This document shows, piece by piece, positions 33,406 through 44,570 of a DNA stretch of 64,000 nt. Both the position numbers and the translations under genes were made by a program. Within the stretch, counting starts at the first letter, position 1. Each line of letters begins with the position of its first letter. The notes under the pieces are model-generated. The model ran no database searches. It was not told the origin of the DNA and worked only from the letters and a program-made list of their open reading frames with translations. This DNA comes from Jaltomata sinuosa (taxonomy: Eukaryota; Streptophyta; Magnoliopsida; Solanales; Solanaceae), in NCBI GenBank assembly GCA_003996215.1, contig QJPP01005182.1, forward strand, positions 1 to 64,000. The letters are read 5' to 3'.

Positions 33406-34424
33406 ATGCCTTCTTACAGAGTTAATAACCATGATGCCAATTATCCAATTCTAGACCAGGAGGTCACAAATACGGTGTTCAGAAATGACATTTAGATGTT
33501 AGCCAAAGCAATGACCAATCAAGATAATCAGCAGGCATTTGTTCCTGCTAAATAAAATTATGGGACAACTACTTCCAAAGTTAGAGACTTCATCCGTATG
33601 AATCCACCAGAGTTTTTGGGGTCCAAGGTTGGTAAGGATGCGCAAAATTTTATAAATGAGGTAAAGAAGATTCTGAAGGTAATGTAGGTGACTGGTACTG
33701 ATAGTATTGAGCTAGATTCCTACTAGCTCAAGGATGTGGCTCATATTTTGTACACTTAGTGGAAGGAAGGTAAGGGAAAGAATGCAACTCATGTGACTTG
33801 GGAATGTTTTGTTAAGGCCTTTCTGGATAGGTTCTTCCTAAGGGAGTTGGGAGATGCTAATGCTGAAGAGTTTATGAATTTGAGGCAAGGATCGATGTCA
33901 TTCCAAGAGTATGGGCTGAAGTTCACTTAGCTTTCTAGATATTCTCTAGCTATAGTGGCTGAGTTGAGGGCTCGGATGATTAAGTTTATTTTAGGGTATC
34001 CAATTTGGTAAAGAAAGAGTGAAAAATAGTTATATTATTGGGGGATATAGACTTCTCCAGGCTCATGACACATGCTCAGCAAATTAAGGAAGATAAACTA
34101 AAGGAAATGGCAAGGGAATATAAGAGGGCCAAAATAGAGAATTCAGGTTTCAGTCATCAGAGGTCCGGAGGTAGACACTGGTCTTCATTTTAGAAGAGGT
34201 CAACAGAACATATGTCATCATCAGCTAGTGATCCTACCCATACATCCATACCTAGGAATGATCAGGAAGGTAGGGCATCAGGCCCTCATTCTCAAGGAAG
34301 TATTACAAAGGGGGCTCCCTACCCTTTTTATAGCAAGTGTGGCAAGAGTCACCTTGGAGAGTGTCTCCATGGCTCAGATAGATGTTTTGGATGTGGACAG
34401 ATGGTTCATAGGATTAGGGATTGA
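33406..34424 (+). pseudogene. Element A gag remnant
   Basis: Gag starts MPSYRVNNHD and contains the capsid-like blocks MNPPEFLGSKVGKDAQNFI, LKDVAHILYT, FVKAFLDRFFLRELGDANAE and SMSFQEYGLKFT, separated by at least six in-frame stops. The last open part (34212-34424) carries two Cys/His clusters, CGKSHLGEC and the zinc knuckle CFGCGQMVHRIRD. The final zinc-binding Cys codon has become TGA at 34422-34424. The usual product binds genomic RNA and builds the particle; this copy cannot. Confidence 0.82.
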
Positions 34425-34547
34425 TCCTCAGACAGATAGGTCAGTATGGGTGGCAAGACTCAAGGTACTACTATAGCAGCTCTAGTAGGTTGTACAGCTC
34501 AGCAGGGTACTACTTCTGGCACATGTGGCAGTTAGTTCCAGAATAAT

Positions 34548-35045
34548 TTGTATGCTATGTCATCTCACCAACACAAGGAGGACTCGCTTGATGTAGTCAC
34601 TAGTATGTTACGAGTTTTCTCCTTCAATTTTTATGCTTTGTTAGACCAAGGGGATTCTTTGTCTTTTGTGACCCCATATATTTCTTGTAAGTGTGGAGTC
34701 AGTCCTGAACAACTCTTAGAACCCATCTATGTCTCTATTCGAGTTGGTGAGTCAATCCTAGATCAGAGGATATACAGAAATTGCCCTATCTCAGTCCTCC
34801 ATAGAGTCACCTCTGCAGACATAGTGGAGTTAGACATGATAGATTTTGACATTATTCTTGGCATAGATTGTCTCCATTCTTGTTATGCCTCAGTCGACTA
34901 TAGAACCAAGGTAGTAAGCTTTAAGTTTCCTAATGAGTCTACCTTAGAATGGCATGGTAGTCCTCCATCCTCGAAGGGTTATTGCATATCTTATCTCAAA
35001 GATAGAAAAATGATCTCTAAAGGGTATGTCTACCATATAGTTTAG
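34548..35045 (+). pseudogene. Element A aspartic protease region
   Basis: This is a 165-codon open frame. The active-site triad region reads ALLDQGDSLSFVTPY, where chromoviruses usually have D-P/T/S-G. The flap/C-terminal region has LDMIDFDIILGIDCLHSC. The linker YLKDRKMISKGY follows, and a stop at 35045 separates it from RT. In an intact element it cleaves the Gag-Pol polyprotein. The DQG triad makes activity doubtful. Confidence 0.75.
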
Positions 35046-35960
35046 ATTATGGATTCTTACTCTGAAACCCCATCCCTTCAGTCAGTTCCAATAGTAAATG
35101 GGTTTCCTGAAGTGTTTCCTAAGGATTTGCCCAAAGTTCCTCGTGAGTGAGATATTGACTTTGGGATACACCTTCTCCAAAATATGCAGCCTATATTTAT
35201 TCCTCCTTACAGAATGGCTATAACATAACTTAAAGAATTAAAAGAGCAGTTGAAAGACATGTTAGACAAGGGTTTTATCAAGCCCAGCATCTCACCATGG
35301 GGTGCTCCAATTTCTTCATGCATAAGAAAGATGGCTCTCTTAGAATGTGCATTGACTATCATCATCTGAACAAGGTCACAATTAAGAATAAGTATCCCAT
35401 CCCTAGGATTGTTGACTTGTTCGACCAACTTTAGGGTGCCATCTACTTCTCTAAGATTGACCTCAGGTCCAGTTATAATCAGCTCAAAGTTAGTGTGACA
35501 TTCTGAAGACAGCCTTCAGAACTCGGTATGGTCATTATGAATTTATCGTTATGTCTTTTAGACTAATAAATGCTTCTTAAATCTTTATGGATTTTATGAA
35601 TAGGGTATTCAAGTAGTACTTAGATATGTTCATCATTGTATTTATTGATGACATTCTTATATACTCTCAGAGTGAGGATCAGCATACAAATTATTTAACG
35701 GTTGTGCTATAAACTCTCGATCATCAATTATTTTCTAAGTAAGTTTGAGTTTTGGTTGTGGTCAGTTGCTTTTTTGGGTCGTGTAGTCTCTAGGGAAGGC
35801 ATTCGAGTGGATTCGTAGAAACTAGAGGCAGTAAAGAACTGGTGTAGACCTACTTCCCTAATGGACATCAGAAGCTTTTTAGGTTTGGCTGGGTACTACA
35901 AGAGATTTCTGAAAGGGTTTTCATCCATAGCTGCCCCATTGACTAGGTTGACTCAAAAAA
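35046..35960 (+). pseudogene. Element A reverse transcriptase remnant
   Basis: The lead-in has NGFPEVFPKDLP, then a stop replaces the usual W/R codon. LKDMLDKGFIKPSISPWGAP is followed by a frameshift within the next residues. The catalytic box FIDDILIYS is intact at about 35641-35667, with both Asp codons at 35647-35652. The thumb reads AFLGRVVSREGIRVDS across further stops. At least three frameshifts and several stops make it inactive. Confidence 0.78.
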
Positions 35961-36008
35961 ACGTTAAGTTTCCAGTGGTTTGATTAATGTTAAAAGAATT
36001 TCCAAGAC

Positions 36009-36458
36009 ATGAATACTAGGTTGACCACAGCTCAAGTTTTGGCTCTACTAGAGGGTTCATATGGCTTTGTTGTGTATTTTGATGCATCTAGAGTTAGCTT
36101 GTGTTGTGTTCTGATGCATCATGGTAAGGTGATTGCTTATGCTTCTAGAAAACTTAAGATTCATGAGAAGAACTACCCGACTCATGATCTTGAGTTAGCA
36201 GCGGTGGTTTTTTCTTTGAATATTTGGAGACACTACTTGTATTGTGTCCATATGGATGTGTTTACTGACCATAAGAGCCTCCAATATGTGTTTACTCAGA
36301 AAGAATTGAACATTCATCAGAGAAGGTGGCTTGAGCTTCTTAAAGACTATGACATGAGTGTGTTTTACCATCCGAGTAAGGCCAATGTAGTAGTTGATGC
36401 ACCTAGCAGGTTGTCCATGGTTAGTGTGTCACTAGTGATGATGGAAAGAAGGAGTTAG
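36009..36458 (+). pseudogene. Element A RNase H domain
   Basis: A 149-codon open frame holds most RNase H landmarks: YFDASRVSLCCVL (first Asp), THDLELAAVVFSL (Glu), VFTDHKSLQYV (second Asp) and VVVDAPSRL (last Asp, with Pro replacing the usual Leu). It continues into the RNase H-integrase linker, which is interrupted by stops from 36458. This is the best preserved pol domain of A. It would degrade RNA in RNA-DNA hybrids during reverse transcription. Confidence 0.8.
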
Positions 36459-36479
36459 CTAAAGGATGTTCATAGGCTT

Positions 36480-37520
36480 GCTCGGTTAGGAGTTTTCCCT
36501 AAAAATTCAGTGGATGGTGGTGTGATAGTTTAGAATGGGTCAGAATCTTCGTTGGTAGTAGAGGTGAAGGAGAAACAAGACAATGAACCCATCTTGCATC
36601 AGTTGAAGGGTTCAGTCCATCAGTAGAGTGTAGATGTTTTCTCCCAAGAGGGAGATGGTGTGCTTCACTATCAAGGTCGATTGTGTGTTCTGGATATGGA
36701 TGAGTTTAGATAGCAGATTTTGGTAGAGTCTCTTAGTTCCGGATATTATATTCACCCCAGTGCCACTAAGATATACCGTGACCTATGGAAAGTCTATTGG
36801 TGGAATGGCATGAAGAGGGACATAGAAGATTTTGTGGCTAAGTGTCCCAATTATCAGCAGGTAAAGGTAGAAACCAGTGACTAGGTGGTATAACTCAGGA
36901 TATTGGCATTCCTACTTTGAAGTGCAAAGTGATCAATATGGACTTCATTACAGGCTTATAATATACTCGTCGCTGATAGTACGACTCTATTTAGGTGATT
37001 ATAGATAGGATGACTAAGTCGGCCCACTTCTTTGCTGTCAAGACTACTAATTCAGTAAAGGATTATGCCAGGCTCTACATCCGTGAGATAGTCATATTAC
37101 GTGGGTTTCCCTTGTCTATCATCTCATATAGGGGCACTCAGTTTACATTCCTTTTTTGGAAGTTGTTTCAAAAAAGGTCTTGGTACTAAGGTTAATCTTA
37201 GAACAACTTTTCATCCACAGACAGATGGTCAGGCAAAGTGTACCATCCAGACCTTAGAGGATATATTGAGCGCCTGTATGATTTATTTCAAAGGGAATTA
37301 TGATGAGCACTTAACTCTTATAGAGTTTGCCTACATTAACATATTTCACTCTAGCATTCATATGACTCCGTATGAGGCACTATATGAGCGGAGCTGTAGA
37401 TCACCTATTGGTTGGTTTAAGGTAGGTGAAGCAGCATTGATAGAGCTAGATTCAGTCCATGAGACTATAGAAAAAGTTCAGCTTATTAGGAAGAGGTTGA
37501 AGACTGCTCAGAGTCGATAG
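36480..37520 (+). pseudogene. Element A integrase remnant
   Basis: The zinc-binding part (about 36740-36860) reads YIHPSATKIYRDL then KCPNYQQ, with one Cys lost. The core starts MIIDRMTKSAHFFAVKTTNS (first Asp present). The second catalytic Asp is Tyr in SIISYRGTQFT (TAT at 37127-37129). The Glu is Lys in QAKCTIQTLEDIL, so two of the three DDE residues are gone. There is a frameshift near 37150 and a stop at 37520. Confidence 0.8.
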
Positions 37521-38081
37521 AAATCCTATGCAGACGTGAGAAGAAGAGAATCAGAGTTTGAGGTGGATGATTGGGTGTTTTTGAAAGTGTCACCCATGAA
37601 GGGTGTGATGAGATTTGGTAAGAAGGGGAAGCTTAGTCCCTGATATATGGGACCCTACAGGATTCTGAGGAGAGTTGGCAGTGTGGCTTATGAGTTAGAG
37701 TTGCCAGCTGAGTTAGCAGCGGTTCATCTAGTCTTTCATGTTTCTTATTAAAAAAGTGTGTTGGTGATCTGGCATCAGTAGTGACATTAGAGAATGAGAT
37801 TATAAAGGATAGTCTCACCTATGAAGAAGTTCTAGTTGATATTCTTGATTGTCAAATTCAAAGATTGACGAACAAGGAAGTCACTTCAGTGAAGGTTCTT
37901 TGGAGGAACCAGTCAGTTAAGGGAGCTACTTGGGAAGCGGAAACAACCATGATGACCAAGTACCCTTATCTTTTTCCTTTCGATCCAGTTTCATCTTGAG
38001 GTAATATTTCCCCCCAAAGTATGTCCCTTCAATTCTATTGCATCAGCTTTTCTAATGATCCTAGCATGCACTGATGTTTTA
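37521..38081 (+). pseudogene. Element A integrase C-terminus and chromodomain remnant
   Basis: Pieces read FEVDDWVFLKVSPMKGVMRF and GKLSP, then after stops and a shift comes a chromodomain-like end: YEEVLVDILDCQIQRL, KEVTSVKVLWRNQSV, GATWEAETTMMTKYPYLFP. The stop is at 37999. The usual PPT and LTR start are missing: internal sequence continues to about 38081 and then joins the middle of an LTR. Confidence 0.75.
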
Positions 38082-39522
38082 AAGGGTTTTTTGTAATTCT
38101 CCACTCTTTTAACTCCTAAATTAAGTAGTTTTAGGCCAAATTAAATGGTTTTTAGTCCGACTTACCTAGATTTTCATTTATTCTCTCAAATCAAGTTTCA
38201 AAAGAAAGAAAAGGATTTTTCCTCTCAAGCTCCAAAGCCTAGGATTTCATCTCCAAGTCTCCATCTCCAGATTCTTTCTAAGAAAAGCTTTGGGTTCACG
38301 TATGTGGGTATTCAATAAGGGTATTCTTTCACCCTTATTCCCAAAACCTAGGATTTTACCTTGATTTTATGAAATTCAAGAATTAGGGTTCTTACCCAAT
38401 TATGGATTTTTTAAGAAACCAATTTATTAACATTGTAATATGATTTTTAATCCCTTATCCATGATATTATATGAGAATCTTCAAGTATTTCAAAAGCCCA
38501 TGAATTGAAAATGATTTCTAGCATGATTTCACCCTTTGCATGTTTTCAAGGTAAATTCGCATGTTTAGACAACACGACTTCAAGTATTTATGAAATTTGC
38601 ATACCTAGTTCTTGAAGCTATAAATTTTAGAAAAAAATATGTTTTGAACTATGGCTATACTATGTTCTTAAGACTTATGAATTTATGAATAGTGTGACAT
38701 CTAGATATGTCCATATGCTTTATGAATGGTTTTGACATCTAGATATGTCCACATAAGTTTTGAACAGTTTTGGCATCTAGATATGTCACATGTTATGTAT
38801 GAGCTATATGTATATTTTGGGATTAGTATTTAGCATCAAGTTGGATTGGGTTTAGCGTACCCGTAAGTCCTAAAACATCAGTGCCACTGTAGGTTGCCTT
38901 CTGTGGCTCACTTTAGGATCTTTATGTATATGGTTCTAACTTTGACCAGTTAGGACAACCTTTTTCAGTGTGGCTATAGTACACTGGACTCCATGTAGCT
39001 CACATTATCTATGTCGGTTCTGATAATCTCCCACATAAATAGTCTTAAGTATATGAATATTTTTGACTCTTTGCTTTCAGATATGTCCTCTTTGTGCTAT
39101 ATCTTATTATGATGTAGGTTCAGGTGTTCAGCATCCAGATCGCACTTAGTCTAATTTCTTAGTCTACTCATTATTAGAGTTGGTGAGGCCTCACACTTCG
39201 AGTTCAAGATGTTATTTACTTATTTCAGTCCTTATTTCAGTTTTCAGACTATTAGAGTTAGCTGGGGGCTTGTCCCAGAAACTCATCTCAGATAGAGGCT
39301 TTCAAACATAGAGTTAGGTTTCAACTTTTACAGTCAGTTTTTCATTTCAGACTATATATTATATTCAGATGTTATAAGCTCATTTAATTACATCAGTTTA
39401 GCTTCATCAAAGATATTGTTTTAATCAGAATGAGTACTTTATGCAAGACCATGGGTTAGCTTAGGGTCACTTGTGATTCTTAGCACCTTGTTACGTCTAG
39501 AGGGTAGCCTCAGGAAGTGAAA
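38082..39522 (+). repeat. Middle LTR joining elements A and B (truncated, apparently chimeric)
   Basis: It begins within the LTR at a point matching about 31577 of the A LTR, so roughly 440 bp of LTR start are missing. From there to about 39090 it is close to the A LTR (about nine in ten bases by eye, including the three 38-bp repeats). After TTTGCTTTCAGAT it skips about 170 bp of A and then diverges strongly up to its GAAGTGAAA end, followed by the PBS of B. Confidence 0.75.
38695..38808. repeat. 38-bp repeat, three copies (middle LTR)
   Basis: Copies start at 38695, 38733 and 38771 with the same period and core (CATCTAGATATGTC) as in the element A LTR. Confidence 0.9.
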
Positions 39523-39525
39523 AAC

Positions 39526-39541
39526 TTGGTATTAGAGCATC
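39526..39541 (+). other. Element B primer binding site
   Basis: TTGGTATTAGAGCATC has one change from TTGGTATCAGAGC. Confidence 0.8.
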
Positions 39542-39594
39542 AGGTTTAATGTTTCCTAGGGTGTCTAAAAGCTGCATCAAGTAGAGTCTTTTTC

Positions 39595-39640
39595 AGGGGT
39601 GTGAAGCATACTACACTTATGAAAGATAAGCTACCATACA
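39595..39640 (+). promoter_or_regulatory. Conserved leader hairpin-like motif (element B)
   Basis: AGGGGTGTGAAGCATACTAC followed by ACTTATGAAAGATAAGCTACCATACATTTT. It corresponds to 33265-33312 of A at the same distance from the PBS. GTGT/ACAC pairing is kept although the inner bases differ. Confidence 0.5.
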
Positions 39641-39727
39641 TTTTTAGGAAAAGTTTCCCTTCTTTATTTTCCATCTCGTGCTATAGAGTATGAACTCTAC
39701 TTAATCTCCTTCTAACTCGTGCTCTAC

Positions 39728-40830
39728 ATGTTACAGAAAATACCTCCCAAAAAAACTAACAGAAGGAGATTTGGCAATGGAAATGGGAATCAGGAAGCAC
39801 CTCCAGTTCTGGTAGACCCTTTGAATGAATAGGTCACTCATGTCGAGTTTAGAGCTGCTTTCGAAGTGCTAGATCAGGCCATAACTTCTCAGGTGAACCA
39901 CTAGGCTGAGCACTAGTTAATCCATAGAATAGCACAGCAGCAGCTAAAGTCCGAGACTTCACTCAGATAAATCCTTCGGAGTTCTATGGTTATAAGGTTG
40001 AGGAGGATCCACAGGAATTCCTTGATGACATCCAAAAGGTTATGAAAATTATGGGTGTCACTCCTGTTGAGAGTGTATACTTTGCCGCTTATCATTTGAA
40101 GGGAGTGGTTCATGTTTGGTATAAGCAGTGGAAGGAAGCTAGGGGTACAGATGCAGGTCCAGTAGTTTAGGATCAATTTGTGACTGCTTTTATGGACCCG
40201 TTCTTCCCACTTGAACTCAGTGAAGCCAAGGTTCAGGAGTTCATCAACTAGAGGCGGGGTGACATGAGTGTAAAGGAGTATTCTCTCAAGTTTACTCAAC
40301 ATTCAAAGTATTCTCCGGCAAAGATAGCTGACTCCAGAGCTCGTATAAGTAAGTTTGTGTCAAGTGTCTCTGAGATGTGGTTAAGGAGTGTAGGACTGCT
40401 ATTCTTATGAAGGAGATGAATATTTCAAGGTTGATGACCCATGCCCAGCAGATTGAGGAAGAAAATATCAAAGAGAGAGAAAGAGAACAAGAAGGACAGA
40501 ACAAGTAACTTCAGTTATTCTCAGCAGAAGTTCGATAGTGGTAATCGCTCTCAATTTTTCCAGAAATCTTCACCTCCAGCCCCATACTCTGCCACTGCCG
40601 TAGTGCCCAAGTTTATATAGGATCACCGAGTTAGGGAACCAGGCTCTAAGTCCCAGGGTAGTGTAACTAGTGGGTGTACTTATTCAGTTTGTAATAAGTG
40701 TGGTAGGAACCACCAAGGTGAGTGTATTGCTGGCAGTGGTAATTGTTTTAGATGTGGCAAGCCAGGCCATAAAATAAAAGAATGGCTAATGGCTGCACAG
40801 AAGGGCAGGGATGCTCATTACCAAAATTAA
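39728..40830 (+). pseudogene. Element B gag remnant
   Basis: The usual gag start seems mutated (ATACCTCCC where ATGCCTCCC is expected), with an in-frame ATG four codons upstream. Blocks include VEEDPQEFLDDIQKVMKIMG, YHLKGVVHVWYKQWKE, DMSVKEYSLKFTQHSKY and ISKFVSSVSEMW, broken by stops and shifts. The knuckles read CNKCGRNHQGEC and CFRCGKPGHKIKEW; in the second the last Cys is Trp (TGG at 40783-40785), as the final Cys is also lost in A. Confidence 0.8.
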
Positions 40831-40959
40831 GCTAATTCTATAGCAGCTCCAGCAGGTCTCCTGACTCATCAGGGTGCCTCATCTAGTGCAGGTGGTGGTC
40901 AGCGCCAAATAGACTTTATGCTCTTTAGACTCGACAGGACCAAGAGGATTCCCCCGATG

Positions 40960-41320
40960 TGGTCATGGTTACGTTGCTAGTCTTTCATATTGATGTTTAT
41001 GCATTGTTAGATCCCAGAGCTACACTTTTCTTTGTGACTCCTTATATAGCAGTAGACTTCGGTGTCAGTCTGGACCCTTCTTAGTCTCTACCCTTATTGG
41101 AGATTCAGTCATAGCTAGACGGGTAAACAGAAATTACCCGGTCACAGTTTCTCAAAAAGACACCTCAGATGATATAGTAAAGTTAGAGATGACAGACTGT
41201 GATGTTATTCTAGGCATAGACGTGTTATAGTCTTGTTATGCCTCAGTCGATTGCATAACAATGATTGTTTGGTTCTAGTATCCCAATGATCCAGCCTTAG
41301 AATGGAAGGGTAATACCTCA
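40960..41320 (+). pseudogene. Element B protease remnant
   Basis: VYALLDPRATLFFVTPYIAV carries the protease active-site region, with Arg in place of the Gly of the D-x-G triad. Downstream flap sequence is broken by many stops and shifts, so only short words remain. Confidence 0.65.
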
Positions 41321-42300
41321 GTGCCTATAGGTCAGTTTGTCTCTTACCTTAAGGATAGAAAAATGATTTCCAAAGGGTGTATCCTAGTTTGGGTTAAGGA
41401 TTTAGCTTTTGAGACCCCAACTCTTGAGTCAGTCCTGGTGGTCAATGAATTCCCAGAAGTATTTCCAAAAGATCTGCCTGAAGTTTCTCCTGATTGGGAA
41501 ATTAAGTTCGGAATAGATCTTCTTCTAACTACCCAGTCTATCTCAATTCCATCTTACATAATGGGTCCAGCTGAGCTTAGGGAGTTAAAGGAACAACTGA
41601 AAGACCTTCTAGATAAGGGCTTCATCAGACTCAGCATCTCTCCATAGGGTGCTCCAGTTCTTTTTATGTGTAAGATAGACAAGTTTCTCAGGATGTGCAT
41701 CGACTACCGTTATTTGAATGAAGTCATAATCAAGAATAAATATCCCATTTCACGGGTTAATGACTTGTTCGACCAGCTTTAGGGTTCCAGATGATTTTCT
41801 ATGATAGATCTCAGATCCAGTTATCATCAACTCAGAGTCAGAGAATGTGACATCCAAAGACAGCCTTCAGAACTCGGTATGGTCACTATAAATTTGCAGT
41901 TATGTCTTTTAGACTAATGAATTCTCCTACAACTTTTATGGATTTGATGAACAGGGTGTTCCAGCAGTACTTGAACATATTCGTCATTATCGTTATTTAT
42001 GATATCCTTATATATTCTCGAAGTGAAGAAGAGCATGCAAGTCATTTGAGAGTTATGTTGCAAACTCTCAAGGATTACCAATTATTTTCCAAATTTAGTA
42101 AGTGCAAATTATGGTTGAAGTCAGTTGCCTTCCTTGGTCATGTGGTGTCTAGTAAGGGTATCCGAGTGGATTCGCACAAGATAGAGGCAGTAAAGAACTG
42201 GCTTAGACCCACTTCTCTATCAGATATCAGGAGCTTTTTAGGTTTGGCTAGTTACTATAGGATATTTGTTGAAGGATTTTTATCCATAGCTGCCCTATTG
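41321..42300 (+). pseudogene. Element B reverse transcriptase remnant
   Basis: The first open part (41321-41647) gives YLKDRKMISKGC, NEFPEVFPKDLPEV and LKDLLDKGFIRLSISP, then a stop. The second (41902 on) gives MSFRLMNSPTTFMDLMNRVF and the catalytic box IVIYDILIYSR, in which the first Asp of the DD pair is Tyr (TAT at 41998-42000). The thumb is well preserved (VAFLGHVVSSKGIRVDSHKIEAVKNW). The domain order is normal, but the active site is lost. Confidence 0.82.
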
Positions 42301-42840
42301 ACCAGATTGACTCAGAAAAAAGTTAAGTTCCAGTGGTCAGATGAGTGTGAGAAAAACTTCCTAGAGTTGAAGACCAGGTTGACAACATCTCTAGTTTTAA
42401 TAGAGGGTTTAGATGGCTTTGTGATGTATTGTGATGCATCTAGAGTTGGCCTAGGGTGTGTTCTGAGGCATCATGGTAAGGTCATCGCTTATGCCTCCAG
42501 AAAGCTTAAGATTCATGAGAAGAACTACCCAACTCACAACCTTGAGCTTTAAGTAGTGGTATTTGACTTAAAGATTTGGAGGCATTACTTGTATGGTGTC
42601 CATGTGGACGTGTTTATAGACCATAAGAGCCACAAGTATGTGCTTACCCAGAAAAAGTTGAATCTTCATCAGAGAAGGTGGCTTAAGTTTCTCAAGGATT
42701 ATGATATAAATGTGCTCTACCATCCGGGTAAGGCCAATGTAGTGACTTATGCACTCAGCAGACTTTCTATGGGTAGTGTGTCACATGTTGAGGAAGAGAA
42801 GAAAGAATTATCAAAGGATGTTCATAGGCTTGCTCTCTAG
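42301..42840 (+). pseudogene. Element B RNase H domain
   Basis: It follows RT in frame: MYCDASRVGLGCVLRHHGK, NYPTHNLEL, a stop at 42552, then VVVFDLKIWRHYLYGVHVDV, VFIDHKSHKYVL and KANVVTYALSRLS. Relative to the usual motif, DLEL has become NLEL and the final catalytic Asp (VADALSR) is Tyr. The linker EEKKELSKDVHRLAL ends at a stop. Confidence 0.8.
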
Positions 42841-43828
42841 GAGTTTGCCTTACGAACACAACAGATGGCAGTGTGATAGTTCAGAACAGGTCAAAATCTT
42901 CCTTAGTGGTTGAGGTAAAGGAGAAGCAAGACAGTGATCCCATCCTAATTTAGTTAAAGGGTGCAGTACATCAGCAAAGAGTAGAGGTTTTCTCCCATAG
43001 GGGAGATAGTGTGCTTCACTATCAAGGTCATTTATGTGTTCCTAATGTGGATGAGTTGAGGCAGCGGATCTTGACAGAGGCCCATAGTTCCAGATATTCT
43101 ATTCATCTCGGTGCCACCAAAATGTACCGTGATCTATAGAAAGTCTATTGGTGGAATGGCACGAAGAGGGACATTGCAGATTTTATGGCTAAGTGTCCCA
43201 ACTGTCAGCAGTGAAGGTAGAATATCAAAGATCGGGAGGTGTGACTTAGGATATTAATATTCCTACTTGGAAGTGGGGAGTGATCAATATGTACTTTATT
43301 ACAGTCTTTCCTCTTACTCGCCAGTAGCATGATTCCTTTTGGGTGATATTAGACAGGGTGACTAAGTTAGCTCACTTCATTGGTATTAAGACTACAGACT
43401 CAACAGAGGATTATGCTAGACTCTACATCAGTGAGATAGTCAGGTTGCATGAGGTGCCTTTGTCTATGATCTAAGATAGGGGTACTCAGTTTACATCTCA
43501 GTTCTGGAGATTGTTTCAGAAAGGTGTTGGTACTCTGGTAAATCTCAGCACAACATTTCATTGGCACACAAACGATCAGGCAGAGCATATTATTCAGACT
43601 ATAGAGGACATGTTGAGGGCTTGTGTGATTGATTTAAAAGGAAATTGGGAAGACCACTTACCTCTCATAGAGTTTGCCTACAATAACAGTTTCCATTCTA
43701 GTATTCAAATGGCCCCGTATGAGGCACTTTATGGGTGGAGGTGTAGATCACCTTTCGGCTGGTTAGAAGTAGGTGAAGCAACCTTGATTGGGCTAGATTT
43801 GGTTCATGAGGCTATGGAGAAAGTTTAG
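42841..43828 (+). pseudogene. Element B integrase remnant
   Basis: The zinc-binding part (about 43085-43210) reads SSRYSIHLGATKMYRDL then AKCPNCQQ, with a stop between. The core has VILDRVTKLAHFIGIKTTDS and then PLSMI, stop, DRGTQFTSQFWRL, so the Ser before the second catalytic Asp is a stop codon. The Glu is kept in QAEHIIQTIEDMLRACVIDL, and YNNSFHSSIQMAPYEALYG is well preserved in the open part (43511-43828). Confidence 0.8.
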
Positions 43829-44345
43829 CTCATTAGGGAAAGGTTGAGGACTGCTCAGAGTCATCAGAAGTCCTATGCATATGTAAGGAGAAGGGACTTA
43901 GAGTTTGAGATTGATGATTGGGTTTTCTTGAAGGTATTACCCATGAAGGGTGTGATGAGATTTGGCAAGAAATAAAAGCTTAGTCCCTGATATATAGGTC
44001 CTTACAGAATCCTGAAGAGGGTTGGTAATAAGGCTTATGAGTTAGAGTTGCCAACTGAGTTAGTAGCGGTTCATCCAGTCTTCTATGGTTCATTATTGAA
44101 GAAGTGTGTTGGTGATCTGGCATCAATTGTGCCATTAGAGAATATGGATGTGAAGGATAGCCTCACTTATGAGGAGGTTCGAGTTGATATTCCTGACTAA
44201 CAGGTTCATAGGTTCGGGAATAAGGAAGTCGCTTAAGTGAAAGTTCTGTGGAGAAATCAGTTAGTTGAGGGAGCTACTTGGGAGCAGAAGCAGCCATGAT
44301 GACCAAGTACCCTCACCTCTTTCCTCCCGATTCAGCTCCAGCTTG
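43829..44345 (+). pseudogene. Element B integrase C-terminus and chromodomain remnant
   Basis: Readable pieces are RRRDLEFEIDDWVFLKVLPM, LVAVHPVFYGSLLKKCVGDL, LTYEEVRVDIPD, EVA-stop-VKVLWRNQLVEGATWE and YPHLFPP-like sequence. Stops and a frameshift interrupt it. The chromodomain-type end supports placing A and B among the chromoviruses. Confidence 0.72.
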
Positions 44346-44555
44346 ATGTAATAGTTCTTCTCCAGTTTCTCAATTTTCTCATGTGTATTTCTCCTCAATT
44401 TCATGTTCCCTCAGCGATTTTTGCATAGTCTGCATGCTTTCATTACTTAGGACTCAGATCCACTATAAATCAGTTTGTAGAATTCATTTTGTAGAAATTC
44501 CAGCTCTTTCCCTTAAATCTCTACTTGTTTAGTCTTCATTCAAGGACGAATGATC

Positions 44556-44567
44556 CCAAAGGGGAGA
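44556..44567 (+). other. Element B polypurine tract
   Basis: CCCAAAGGGGAGATA lies just before the 3' LTR start, with the common chromovirus words CAAGGACGAATGATCC upstream. Confidence 0.75.
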
Positions 44568-44570
44568 TAT

